From: Polynucleobacter tropicus
Lineage (GTDB): Bacteria; Pseudomonadota; Gammaproteobacteria; Burkholderiales; Burkholderiaceae
Direction: 5' to 3'
DNA length: 64,000 nucleotides
Assembly (NCBI RefSeq): GCF_013307225.1
Contig: NZ_CP028942.1
Coordinates: forward strand, 372,001-436,000
In this document: positions 38,424-46,476 of the stretch, in pieces
How the letters are laid out: each line of letters opens with the position of its first letter
How positions within the stretch are numbered: position 1 is the first letter of the stretch
Translations under genes and position numbers: made by a program
Notes under the pieces: generated by a model
The model's input: the letters and a program-made list of their open reading frames with translations, nothing else
Databases searched by the model: none
Told to the model about the DNA's origin: nothing

Positions 38424-39494
38424 TTAGCTGGTAAACCGCAATAGACGGGCTGCCAAGCCACCATCCCCTTGTTTTTTGAGCAGCTGGGTACGCCAGTCTT
38501 TGGCATAGATGCTCCATTGATTAAGCATTCCAAACCACTCGCTAGGCATTGTCCATGTCATTGCGGAAATGATGGCTAAGCGTAATTCTTGATCTGCTTC
38601 TTCAAGATAGAGGTCTAAAAAGGCTGCTAATTTGACTTCGTGGGCGCGATCTTCTTGTGGGTAGATGTGCCAAATAAAGGGTTTGCCTGCTAACTGCGCT
38701 CTAACAAAAGAATCTTCGCCCCGCACGATATTGAAATCGCATTGAGATAACACCCAGTCATACTCATCCTGAGAAACAAATGGAATAGATAGCAATTGCA
38801 GATTGCTTGGCAGTTGAAATGCTTGTTGGCCATATAGGCTTAATTGTTCAGCATGGCCATGCGTTAGCAATACATCAATATCTTCATTGAGTGAGCCCAA
38901 GTTTTCAAGCCATTTACGTAATGGGGCTCCTGGATAGCAAAACACGCTGATACGTTTTGCATTCGCGCGAAGTTTTGACCAGGTCTCTTTAAGAGCGGTT
39001 GGAATATTCGCTTTGCTTACTTCGCCATCGGATGGAACGGGGTCAATTAAGATGCCGCCTGCTTCATTCTGAAAGCCTGGGAAGAAAAAGTATTTGGATA
39101 TGCCGTGAGATTGAGGTGAGGCCTTGCCATGAAAATCCAAAATCCATGGTTCCGCGCTCAAATACTCCAAATTAATGATGATGGGTTTAACAGGCGCGAT
39201 AAATAGACCTGCTAGATAGCGTTCTGGTAGGTCGCACCCAAACGCCTCAATCACCACATTTGGGGTTTGAACGGGATGCCTTGCGTTGCTAAAGCTGGCT
39301 TCCCAGGGCTGTATGTCAATGTGTTCTTTAACGCTTGCATCAGTGCCTGAAGCGATTAGATTCAAGGTTGGTAGATCATCACAGAAAATCCGCACCTCTT
39401 GCTGATGAAGACTTGATAAGCTACGGGCTAGACGCCAGCAAACACCGGCATCACCATAGTTGTCTACGATTTGGCAGAAAATATCCCAACGCAT
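38424..39494 (-). CDS. earP: EF-P arginine-32 rhamnosyltransferase
   Basis: A 356-residue GT-B glycosyltransferase of the EarP family. The N-terminal [20 protein letters not shown] contains the two aspartates (11 and 15) corresponding to catalytic/binding residues known in EarP. The later [26 protein letters not shown] block is the nucleotide-sugar pocket. The donor is dTDP-L-rhamnose, whose synthesis genes are not in this window. Its start codon overlaps that of uvrC on the other strand. Confidence 0.93.
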   Translation of the reverse strand: MRWDIFCQIVDNYGDAGVCWRLARSLSSLHQQEVRIFCDDLPTLNLIASGTDASVKEHIDIQPWEASFSNARHPVQTPNVVIEAFGCDLPERYLAGLFIAPVKPIIINLEYLSAEPWILDFHGKASPQSHGISKYFFFPGFQNEAGGILIDPVPSDGEVSKANIPTALKETWSKLRANAKRISVFCYPGAPLRKWLENLGSLNEDIDVLLTHGHAEQLSLYGQQAFQLPSNLQLLSIPFVSQDEYDWVLSQCDFNIVRGEDSFVRAQLAGKPFIWHIYPQEDRAHEVKLAAFLDLYLEEADQELRLAIISAMTWTMPSEWFGMLNQWSIYAKDWRTQLLKKQGDGGLAARLLRFTS

Positions 39495-41406
39495 GAGTAA
39501 TTCGCTTTTTGAAACCCTTCAGCAGGATGTTAAACGGCTACCCGGATTGCCGGGGGTGTATCGCTTCTTTGATGAAGCGGGAAATATTCTGTATGTAGGC
39601 AAAGCTCGTAACCTTAAAAAACGCGTTTCTAGTTATTTTCAGCGTACCCAGTTATCGCCTCGTATTGAATTGATGGTGGGCAAAATTGCTCGCTATGAAA
39701 CAACCGTAACGCGTACTGAAACTGAAGCCCTTATTCTAGAGAACAATCTCATTAAAGAGTTGGCTCCGCCCTTTAATATTTTATTTAGGGATGATAAGTC
39801 TTACCCTTATGTGATGTTAACTGGCCATGAGTACCCGCGTTTAGCTTCCTATCGCGGTAAGGTCGATAAGCGTAATCAGTATTTCGGACCTTTCCCTAAT
39901 AGTTGGGCAGTTCGCAATAGTGTGCAGATTTTGCAAAAGGTATTTCGTTTGCGTACTTGTGAGGACTCTGTATTTAAGAACCGAAGTCGTCCCTGCCTAT
40001 TGCATCAAATTCATCGTTGTAGCGCCCCTTGTGTAGGGCGCCTCAGCGTTGAGCAATATGCCCAAGATGTTGCCCAAGCCACAAGATTTTTAGAGGGCGA
40101 TCATCGTCGCGTTCTATCTGAGCTTGAAAAAGAAATGCATGCCCATAGTGAAGCAATGGAATTTGAGATGGCAGCGGTTCTGCGAGATCGTATTGCTGAT
40201 CTTTCCAGTGTCTTGCAGCAACAATCTATGGATGCAGTTGCCGATGGTGAGGGCGATGTTGACATCATTGCTGTCGCGCAAATGGAAGGCATGGTTTGCG
40301 TCAACTTGGCAATGGTTCGAGGCGGTCGTCATTTAGGTGATAGAGCTTACTTTCCGAAAGGGTTGCGCACGGCATCGGGTGACCTTCTGCCACCATCAGA
40401 AATTCTGGAAGCATTTATTGCGCAACATTATTTGGAAGATGCAGCGAATGATGGAGCTGGTGCTAATTTAATTCCGCCTGTTCTTGTCTTAAATCATCCT
40501 TTGAAAAGTGCTGGTGATGATGTTCGTCAATCTAGCGATGATCTGCCTGAGGATTTGCATGATTTATTAAACGCGCAGGCTGGCAAGAAAATTACTTTCT
40601 TACATCAGCCTCAAGGCCAACGTCGCCATTGGTTGGCGATGGCCGAGGGTAATGCGAAGATTGCATTAACTAAGCGCTTAGTTGAAACGGGTGGACAACT
40701 AGCTAGAGCAAGAGCTTTGGTAGATGTATTGGGATTGGATTTAGAGGGCTTGGAACATCTGCGTATTGAGTGCTTTGATATCAGTCACACCTCTGGTGAA
40801 GCAACGCAAGCATCATGTGTGGTTTATGCCAAGAACGCAATGCAATCTGGCGAGTATCGTCGCTTCAATATCAATGACATTACCCCAGGTGATGACTATG
40901 CAGCGATGCGCCAAGTTCTTCAAAGACGGTATGCTAATTTTCAGGAGCTCCCCCCAGAAAAGATGCCTCAAGTGATTTTGATTGATGGCGGTAAAGGTCA
41001 AGTAGAGATGGCAAGACAAGTGCTGACAGAATTTGGCATGGATGTGGGCTTGATTGTTGGTGTAGCAAAGGGCGAAGGACGCAAGGTGGGTCTAGAAACC
41101 TTAATTTTTGCTGACGGTCGCAAGCCTTTGGAATTGGGGATTGATAGCGCCGCACTTTTATTGGTTGCGCAAATTCGGGATGAAGCTCATCGCTTTGCAA
41201 TTACTGGAATGCGTGCCAAACGCGCCAAAGCCAGGACGGTCTCACGTCTTGAGGAGATTGAGGGTATTGGTGCAAAGCGCCGTCAAAAGCTCTTGGCTAG
41301 ATTTGGAGGGCTTAAAGGAGTCGCTAATGCCAGTATTGAAGAAATCGCTAGCGTAGAAGGGGTATCCCTCACACTAGCAGAGCAAATTTATCGTCAGTTG
41401 CACTGA
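39493..41406 (+). CDS. uvrC: excinuclease ABC subunit C
   Basis: Makes both cuts in nucleotide excision repair. 637 residues from ATG 39493; an in-frame extension to 39460 is possible but the family starts near [28 protein letters not shown] nuclease domain (about 15-95, [17 protein letters not shown]), UVR motif (about 205-240), RNase H-like domain with [10 protein letters not shown], and a C-terminal helix-hairpin-helix ([12 protein letters not shown]). Divergent from earP. Confidence 0.95.
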   Translation: MSNSLFETLQQDVKRLPGLPGVYRFFDEAGNILYVGKARNLKKRVSSYFQRTQLSPRIELMVGKIARYETTVTRTETEALILENNLIKELAPPFNILFRDDKSYPYVMLTGHEYPRLASYRGKVDKRNQYFGPFPNSWAVRNSVQILQKVFRLRTCEDSVFKNRSRPCLLHQIHRCSAPCVGRLSVEQYAQDVAQATRFLEGDHRRVLSELEKEMHAHSEAMEFEMAAVLRDRIADLSSVLQQQSMDAVADGEGDVDIIAVAQMEGMVCVNLAMVRGGRHLGDRAYFPKGLRTASGDLLPPSEILEAFIAQHYLEDAANDGAGANLIPPVLVLNHPLKSAGDDVRQSSDDLPEDLHDLLNAQAGKKITFLHQPQGQRRHWLAMAEGNAKIALTKRLVETGGQLARARALVDVLGLDLEGLEHLRIECFDISHTSGEATQASCVVYAKNAMQSGEYRRFNINDITPGDDYAAMRQVLQRRYANFQELPPEKMPQVILIDGGKGQVEMARQVLTEFGMDVGLIVGVAKGEGRKVGLETLIFADGRKPLELGIDSAALLLVAQIRDEAHRFAITGMRAKRAKARTVSRLEEIEGIGAKRRQKLLARFGGLKGVANASIEEIASVEGVSLTLAEQIYRQLH

Positions 41407-41452
41407 TTGCTAATTTAAGTTTTTCATTGCGTATTTAGTTTATGCTTGTGTC

Positions 41453-42028
41453 ATGCCATTCAATCTACCTATTGCCCTGACTTGGTTGCGTGTAGCAGCC
41501 ATTCCTCTATTGGTAGTGGTTTTCTATCTCCCGAATTCTTGGTTCACTCCGTTTGAGAAAAATATCATTGCTGCAGTCATATTTATCTCTGCAGCGATTA
41601 CAGATTGGCTAGATGGATTTTTGGCGCGTCGCTTAAAACAAGAATCTGCTTTTGGTCAGTTCTTGGATCCCGTTGCCGATAAATTAATTGTGGCTGCTGC
41701 CTTATTGGTATTGCTGAATATGGATCGCGTTCAGGTGTGGGTAGCACTTGTCATCATCGGTAGAGAAATTACGATATCCGCCTTAAGAGAGTGGATGGCT
41801 TTACTGGGCGCAGGCAAAAGTGTTGCTGTTCACATGGTCGGCAAACTAAAAACCACCGCACAGTTAGTGGCAATTCCTTTTTTATTAATTAATGACACTT
41901 TGTTTGGTTGGCTTGATTGCGCAAAGTTAGGTACATGGCTGATTTGGGTTGCTGCCTTTTTAACGCTTTGGTCCATGTTTTATTACCTCAAGAAAGCCCT
42001 GCCGCAATTAGTCGGAAAAATCGATTAA
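41453..42028 (+). CDS. pgsA: phosphatidylglycerophosphate synthase
   Basis: 191 residues, an integral membrane enzyme that condenses CDP-diacylglycerol with glycerol 3-phosphate. The CDP-alcohol phosphotransferase motif is DWLDGFLARR followed by FGQFLDPVADK. Four to five hydrophobic helices are visible. It follows uvrC as in many Proteobacteria. Confidence 0.94.
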   Translation: MPFNLPIALTWLRVAAIPLLVVVFYLPNSWFTPFEKNIIAAVIFISAAITDWLDGFLARRLKQESAFGQFLDPVADKLIVAAALLVLLNMDRVQVWVALVIIGREITISALREWMALLGAGKSVAVHMVGKLKTTAQLVAIPFLLINDTLFGWLDCAKLGTWLIWVAAFLTLWSMFYYLKKALPQLVGKID

Positions 42029-42124
42029 TTCTCTTATTGCCCGTGCAGCAAGGCTTGGCGGGCTCATTTAAGCTGTCAATATTTCCCTTTATGCAGGAAA
42101 AATGCTTTCTTTCGGATTGTTTGT

Positions 42125-42130
42125 TAAACT
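42125..42130 (+). promoter_or_regulatory. possible promoter of the tRNA-Gly gene
   Basis: TAAACT at 42125-42130 is followed by a GC-rich start region (ATCGCCC), as is common for stable-RNA promoters. No good -35 box is seen. The tRNA may also be read through from pgsA. Confidence 0.3.
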
Positions 42131-42143
42131 ATCGCCCTGTTAT

Positions 42144-42219
42144 GCGGGAATAGCTCAGCTGGTAGAGCGATACCTTGCCAAGGTATAGGTCGGGAGTTCG
42201 AACCTCCTTTCCCGCTCCA
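42144..42219 (+). tRNA. tRNA-Gly (anticodon GCC)
   Basis: 76 bases with all arms: acceptor GCGGGAA/TTCCCGC, D-arm GCTC...GAGC, anticodon stem ATACC/GGTAT with loop TTGCCAA (anticodon GCC at 42177-42179), T-arm GGGAG/CTCCT with TTCGAAC, and an encoded TCCA 3' end. Confidence 0.96.
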
Positions 42220-42225
42220 AGTTCG

Positions 42226-42255
42226 ATGGGAAGCTCTTCAAAGCTTCCCATTTTT
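42226..42255 (+). terminator. hairpin between tRNA-Gly and tRNA-Cys
   Basis: ATGGGAAGCT (42226-42235) and AGCTTCCCAT (42242-42251) with a 6-base loop and TTTT. It resembles a rho-independent terminator and would end, or partly end, the tRNA-Gly transcript before tRNA-Cys. Confidence 0.75.
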
Positions 42256-42267
42256 GATTCAGGATCT

Positions 42268-42341
42268 GGCGCGTTGGCCGAGTGGTTAGGCAGGAGCCTG
42301 CAAAGCTTCGTACGGGGGTTCGATTCCCTCACGCGCCTCCA
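42268..42341 (+). tRNA. tRNA-Cys (anticodon GCA)
   Basis: 74 bases. Acceptor GGCGCGT/ACGCGCC, anticodon stem GGAGC/GCTTC with loop CTGCAAA (anticodon GCA), T-arm GGGTTCGATTCCC, and an encoded TCCA 3' end. Confidence 0.95.
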
Positions 42342-42351
42342 GTGATTTCAC

Positions 42352-42379
42352 TTGACGAAAAGGGTGTAGCACCTAAAAT
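42352..42379 (+). promoter_or_regulatory. sigma-70 promoter of the lipoprotein gene
   Basis: TTGACG (42352-42357), 16-base spacer and TAAAAT (42374-42379). It is one of the best promoter matches in the window. The start would be near 42386, leaving a leader of about 45 bases. Confidence 0.6.
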
Positions 42380-42430
42380 ACTTTCAGTATGTATAAGAAA
42401 GTCGCACACTCTTTAAAGCGAATTAATTAG

Positions 42431-42892
42431 ATGAATATCATGCACTCCTTGAAACTCAGCGCACTTGCACTATTTTTATCTGCTCTATTGGGCGCTTGTG
42501 CAAGCTCTGGCGACTCACCTACTGGAACGCCTCAAGAAGTTCAAGAAATCCAAACTCAGTTACTGGGCGATATGCCATTGCCTGCTGCCTCAAAAATTAT
42601 TGGGGCGGATTCATTGATTATTGGTCGTGGTGATAGCTGGGTTGGTCGAGTGGTACTTTCTGGTGTGCAGTCACCAACCGATATTTATGCCTTCTTTCAA
42701 TCTGAGTATCCACGCGCGGGCTGGACAACAGTGAGTGCAGTAAAAACAAAAACCAGTATCTTGGTATTCACCAAGGGTGATCGCACCGCTACTGTGGAAT
42801 TAAACGAAGGATCCATGACGGGTCCAAAGACACTAATCACCATCACTTCATCTCCTAAGAATGCGAATGTGATCGCACCAAGCAAGAAGTAA
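42431..42892 (+). CDS. lipoprotein of unknown function
   Basis: 153 residues with a lipoprotein signal: hydrophobic stretch ALALFLSALLGAC, lipobox LGAC with Cys at about 23. The mature part is a small domain with VQSPTDIYAFFQSEYPRAGW, a pattern seen in short envelope lipoproteins. I do not recognise a named family. It is monocistronic, with its own promoter and terminator. Confidence 0.75.
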   Translation: MNIMHSLKLSALALFLSALLGACASSGDSPTGTPQEVQEIQTQLLGDMPLPAASKIIGADSLIIGRGDSWVGRVVLSGVQSPTDIYAFFQSEYPRAGWTTVSAVKTKTSILVFTKGDRTATVELNEGSMTGPKTLITITSSPKNANVIAPSKK

Positions 42893-42938
42893 GTAGTAAG
42901 GGTAGAAGCGAAAAAATAGAAACAAAAGATATCCAATA

Positions 42939-42969
42939 AAAAAGCCTCCAGTGCGGAGGCTTTTTATTT
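42939..42969. terminator. bidirectional terminator between the lipoprotein gene and lexA
   Basis: AAAAAGCCTCC (42939-42949), 5-base loop, GGAGGCTTTTT (42955-42965). A and T tracts on both sides let it stop either strand. Confidence 0.9.
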
Positions 42970-42990
42970 CTAACTTAAGCTTGACTACGC

Positions 42991-43710
42991 TTATAGGCCT
43001 TCAGCCCTAATGAGTCCAACAGCTTGACCTTCAATCGCAAAGTTAGGTTGACGACCGTCTACAAGAATGTTTTTAAAGTCTGGGTTTTCGGCTTGTAACT
43101 CAATCACCATACCGTTGGCAGTTTTCTTTTGTTGCCAGCGTTTTACAGTTACTTCATCATCAAGACGCGCAACTACGATATCACCGTTGCGAACTTCAGT
43201 TGTTTTTCTAACTGCTAAATAATCGCCATCCAAAATTCCTGCATCACGCATACTCATGCCTTTTACTTTTAATAAGTAATCGGCGCCTTTGCTAAATAAG
43301 CTTGGATCAATCGGAACTTGCTTTTCAATATGTTCAACAGCCATGATCGGTGAACCTGCAGCAACACGACCAATTAGCGGCAGCGTGAGTTGTTGTAATG
43401 CGCCTGAAGGTAAAGAAAGTTGACGATATTTATTCGCGTGTTGAGTTTGATTAAAGCGTTGTGGAATACGAATACCGCGAGAAGTTCCTGGAGTAAGTTC
43501 GATGTATCCTTTTTTCGCAAGCGCGCGCAAATGCTCTTCGGCTGCGTTTGCAGAAGCGAATCCCAACTGCGTTGCAATTTCTGCTCGCGTTGGTGGTAAG
43601 CCACTCTCATCAATCGCCTTAGTAATGAGATCCAAAATCTCGCTTTGACGAGGTGTTAATTTAGGGAGGGCAGTCAGCTCCTCTGAGTAATCGACTGTGT
43701 TTATGTCCAT
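42991..43710 (-). CDS. lexA: SOS repressor LexA
   Basis: 239 residues from ATG 43710. The N-terminal winged helix ([25 protein letters not shown]) binds SOS boxes. Autocleavage occurs at Ala118-Gly119 (VAAGSP), with Ser153 in GMSMRDAGI and Lys190 in VTVKRW as the catalytic pair. A longer in-frame start at 43791 would run through the promoter and operator, so I reject it. It probably represses itself through the box at 43710-43729. Divergent from the asparaginase gene. Confidence 0.93.
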   Translation of the reverse strand: MDINTVDYSEELTALPKLTPRQSEILDLITKAIDESGLPPTRAEIATQLGFASANAAEEHLRALAKKGYIELTPGTSRGIRIPQRFNQTQHANKYRQLSLPSGALQQLTLPLIGRVAAGSPIMAVEHIEKQVPIDPSLFSKGADYLLKVKGMSMRDAGILDGDYLAVRKTTEVRNGDIVVARLDDEVTVKRWQQKKTANGMVIELQAENPDFKNILVDGRQPNFAIEGQAVGLIRAEGL

Positions 43711-43729
43711 ACTGGGATTGTATACAGCA
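43710..43729. promoter_or_regulatory. LexA (SOS) box at the lexA start codon
   Basis: TACTGGGATTGTATACAGCA; on the lexA strand this reads TGCTGTATAC then AATCCCAGTA, close to the CTGT-N8-ACAG consensus with one mismatch in the second half. It touches the first base of the lexA start codon. Confidence 0.7.
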
Positions 43730-43745
43730 CTTTTTCTGAATTCAA
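43717..43745 (-). promoter_or_regulatory. lexA promoter
   Basis: On the minus strand, TTGAAT (43745-43740), a 17-base spacer, and TACAAT (43722-43717). The -10 box is inside the SOS box. The predicted start is at about 43710-43711, the A of the start codon. Confidence 0.6.
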
Positions 43746-43770
43746 GTGATTTAAAGGGGATAATGGCGTG

Positions 43771-44847
43771 ATGAGTCAAATTCACGACCATTCAGAAAAT
43801 ACTCCCCATATCCTTGTTTTGGGAATGGGCGGAACGATTGCGGGTTTGGCTTCAAATCCAGACAAAGACCCCCTCCAATACGCTGCAGGTCAGGTTGAAA
43901 TCGGCTCTTTGTTGGACCATATTGAAACTGCCATTCCGGATGGTGTTTGCCTCATATCAAAGCAGCTTGCCAATATCAATAGCTGCAACTTGACTGAGCC
44001 GCTTTTGGTGCTTTTGGGCAATGCAGTTAGGGAGGCCCTCGAAAACACAAAGGTTAAAGGGATAGTGGTCACTCACGGAACTGACACGATTGAGGAAACT
44101 GGCCTATTTCTGCAACTGATTTGCGGTAAATTTGCACAAAATTTAGGCAAAAGAGTGGTGCTGACAGGGGCCATGTTGCCTGCCAATGCGCCCAATGCCG
44201 ACGGCCCTAGCAACCTACTGGATGCAATTCAATGGGCAGCAAGTCCTTTGGACAATTGTCCAGGGGGTATTTATGCCGTTTTTGGGGGTCGCGCTTGTAT
44301 GGCAATGGACTTGGCAAAGCGTCATACCACCGCCTTAATTGCCCCTATTCAGTCTTCCCCTAGCAGTCCTTTAAGACTCATCAACCCCTCTTGGTTGTCG
44401 GGTGTGAAGGCTGTTGAGGCAGCTTGGGCTGAGGATTTGCCTATTCCCCGGGGGCATGAGTGGCCCTGGGTTGAGATTTTGACTAGCCATGCTGGCGCAC
44501 GCCCTGAAACTATCGATCTTTGGCTGGGAAGCAAGGTGCAGGGCTTGGTGCTAGCAGGTACTGGTATGGGAAATCTCCACGAGCAATGGCTCAAACCCTT
44601 ATCTAATGCCTCAAAACAGGGAATTGCGGTGGTAAGGACCTCTCGTTCTGGGGCTGGGCTGGTCTTGCCCAATATTCCAGAAAAAGATTTTGAAGGTTGT
44701 TTGGCTGCAGGTAAGTTTTCTGCGCCCAAAGCTAGAATTGCCCTGCAACTGGCTTTAAATGCTGAAAAACAGGCTAAGTCCTCCGGTAAATCCCTGACTT
44801 GGCAGGATTTTTTTGCTAGAATAGCGGTCTTGCCTGAAATCAGGTGA
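43771..44847 (+). CDS. L-asparaginase-family protein
   Basis: 358 residues from ATG 43771 (GTG 43768 also possible; AAAGGGGA lies just upstream). [12 protein letters not shown] and [12 protein letters not shown] carry the two threonine-containing active-site motifs of bacterial asparaginases. No signal peptide is visible, so it is cytoplasmic. Family members hydrolyse asparagine and sometimes glutamine. It shares its short upstream region with lexA. Confidence 0.87.
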   Translation: MSQIHDHSENTPHILVLGMGGTIAGLASNPDKDPLQYAAGQVEIGSLLDHIETAIPDGVCLISKQLANINSCNLTEPLLVLLGNAVREALENTKVKGIVVTHGTDTIEETGLFLQLICGKFAQNLGKRVVLTGAMLPANAPNADGPSNLLDAIQWAASPLDNCPGGIYAVFGGRACMAMDLAKRHTTALIAPIQSSPSSPLRLINPSWLSGVKAVEAAWAEDLPIPRGHEWPWVEILTSHAGARPETIDLWLGSKVQGLVLAGTGMGNLHEQWLKPLSNASKQGIAVVRTSRSGAGLVLPNIPEKDFEGCLAAGKFSAPKARIALQLALNAEKQAKSSGKSLTWQDFFARIAVLPEIR

Positions 44848-44911
44848 GCACTGAAAAGTGGCTGTAAAGTTGTTGTAAGCAGTATCTACAATTTGTTACT
44901 ACCTTGTCACA

Positions 44912-44955
44912 CTGGCGCTAATTTCGCAACCATCAGAAATTAGCAAGACGCCCAG
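44912..44955 (+). promoter_or_regulatory. rpsF leader stem-loop, possible S6:S18 autoregulatory element
   Basis: CTGGCG (44912-44917) with CGCCCAG (44949-44955), and CTAATTTC (44918-44925) with GAAATTAG (44936-44943), form a long stem with an asymmetric CAAGA bulge and a 10-base loop. It lies 27 bases before the rpsF start. A conserved leader bound by the S6:S18 complex is known in many bacteria; whether this matches its key bases needs a model search. Confidence 0.45.
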
Positions 44956-44981
44956 GTGACTTTACCCTTAAGGAGTGTTTG

Positions 44982-45356
44982 ATGCGTCATTATGAAATCG
45001 TCTTTATCGTCCATCCGGACCAAAGCGAGCAAGTGCCAGCGATGATCGATCGCTACAAAGCTACATTAGCAGCTGCGGGCGGCAAAATTCATCGTATTGA
45101 AGATTGGGGTCGTCGTCAGATGGCTTACATGATCGACAAGCTTGCAAAAGCCCACTACGTTTGCATGAACATTGAGTGCGACCAAAAAACTTTGGAAGAG
45201 CTCGAGCATGCGTTCAAATTCAACGATGCTGTTTTGCGTCACCTCATCATCAAGACAAAGAAAGCCGAAACAGAGCCTTCCATCATGATGAAAGAAGTGC
45301 AACGTGAAGAAGCGCGCAAATCAGCTCAAGCCGACGCTCCAGTAGCGGCGGAATAA
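44982..45356 (+). CDS. rpsF: 30S ribosomal protein S6
   Basis: 124 residues from ATG 44982, preceded by [26 protein letters not shown] begins the fold, and [19 protein letters not shown] is typical. The C-terminal tail is long and charged, with no Glu repeat. First gene of the rpsF-priB-rpsR-rplI-dnaB operon. Confidence 0.97.
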   Translation: MRHYEIVFIVHPDQSEQVPAMIDRYKATLAAAGGKIHRIEDWGRRQMAYMIDKLAKAHYVCMNIECDQKTLEELEHAFKFNDAVLRHLIIKTKKAETEPSIMMKEVQREEARKSAQADAPVAAE

Positions 45357-45415
45357 GTTAGAGATTTGAAGAGGAATACAAAGACTAGAAAACGTATCAG
45401 AGAAGCGGAGCGGCG

Positions 45416-45709
45416 TTGAATCATTTCACCCTCACTGCAATCTTGGTATCTAAAGACGCGATTCGATTTACACCAGCAGGAATACCTGTAATGCATTGCC
45501 AGCTAGAACATAGCGGCCAAGCAAATGAGGTAGGAGTAGCTAGGAAGATTCAGATGAATGTTGAAGCCATTACGATCGGTCCGATACAAAAGGATCTTGA
45601 AGGAATGGATTTAGGAGCTGAGGCGGTGTTCGAGGGATTCTTAGCCCCGAAGACTCTACGTAATCAAAGACTTGTTTTCCATATTACCCATATTCAATTA
45701 AAAAGTTAA
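45416..45709 (+). CDS. priB: primosomal replication protein N (PriB)
   Basis: A 97-residue single-stranded DNA-binding OB-fold protein for replication restart. It starts at TTG 45416, a rare start, with GGAG upstream. NHFTLTAILVSKDAIRFTPAGIP and the C-terminal LVFHITHIQL match the family. The position between rpsF and rpsR is diagnostic. Confidence 0.92.
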   Translation: MNHFTLTAILVSKDAIRFTPAGIPVMHCQLEHSGQANEVGVARKIQMNVEAITIGPIQKDLEGMDLGAEAVFEGFLAPKTLRNQRLVFHITHIQLKS

Positions 45710-45721
45710 AAGGAAATCATC

Positions 45722-45994
45722 ATGGCGTTTGGAAAGAAACCCGATTTCAAAAAGAAGCCTGCTCAGAACCCATTGTTCAAGCGTAAGCGTTATTGCCGTT
45801 TCACTGTCGCTGGCGTAGAACAGATTGATTACAAAGATGTAGATACATTGAAGGACTTTATTGGCGAAAACGCCAAGATCACTCCTGCTCGTTTAACAGG
45901 TACAAAAGCTAAGTATCAGCGTCAGTTAGACACTGCTATTAAGCGTGCCCGTTTCTTGGCTTTGTTGCCATTCTCTGATCAACATAAGAAATAA
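45722..45994 (+). CDS. rpsR: 30S ribosomal protein S18
   Basis: 90 residues. [20 protein letters not shown] and the C-terminal [18 protein letters not shown] are the S18 core. AAGGAAATC precedes the start. Confidence 0.97.
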   Translation: MAFGKKPDFKKKPAQNPLFKRKRYCRFTVAGVEQIDYKDVDTLKDFIGENAKITPARLTGTKAKYQRQLDTAIKRARFLALLPFSDQHKK

Positions 45995-46007
45995 TTGGGA
46001 GCCCTCA

Positions 46008-46460
46008 ATGCAAATCATTCTTTTAGAAAAAGTAACAAACTTGGGCAACCTCGGTGACGTAGTTCGCGTTAAAGACGGTTACGCTCGTAATTTCTTAATC
46101 CCACAACGTAAAGCTCGTCGTGCGACTGAAGCAGCGATTGCTGATTTCGCAACTCGTCGCGCTGAGTTGGAAAAGTTGGCTGCTGAGAAGTTGGCTGCTG
46201 CGCAAGCTGTTGGCGTGAAGCTTAAGGACTTGGTTTTAGAAGTTGCTCAAAAAGCAGGTGTTGATGGTCGTTTGTTTGGTTCTGTAACCAATCATGACAT
46301 CGCTGATGCTTTGAAAGCTAAAGGCTTCACAATTGAGAAGTCATCAATTCGCTTGCCAACAGGCCCATTGAAAATGGTTGGTGATCACCCAGTAGCGGTA
46401 GCAGTGCATACCGATGTTGTCGCTGATATCACAATCCGTGTAATCGGCGAGCAAGCTTAA
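46008..46460 (+). CDS. rplI: 50S ribosomal protein L9
   Basis: 150 residues from ATG 46008 ([19 protein letters not shown]). The N-terminal domain, long connecting helix ([20 protein letters not shown]) and C-terminal RNA-binding domain with [14 protein letters not shown] are all present. An in-frame earlier start at 45945 is inside rpsR and is rejected. Confidence 0.97.
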   Translation: MQIILLEKVTNLGNLGDVVRVKDGYARNFLIPQRKARRATEAAIADFATRRAELEKLAAEKLAAAQAVGVKLKDLVLEVAQKAGVDGRLFGSVTNHDIADALKAKGFTIEKSSIRLPTGPLKMVGDHPVAVAVHTDVVADITIRVIGEQA

Positions 46461-46476
46461 GTAATACACTAGCCTC

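Noticed and set aside
42144..42341. The two tRNA genes as an integration hotspot
   Set aside because: The genes on both sides (pgsA and a lipoprotein gene with its own promoter and terminator) show no integrase or duplicated tRNA end.
43763..43771. A two-codon ATG-GCG-TGA frame overlapping the asparaginase start
   Set aside because: It could be a translational coupling element, but a frame this short arises by chance and nothing else supports it.
43711..43791. An in-frame upstream extension of lexA by 27 residues
   Set aside because: It would read through the predicted promoter and SOS box, has no ribosome binding site, and LexA proteins start close to the LTxRQ helix.
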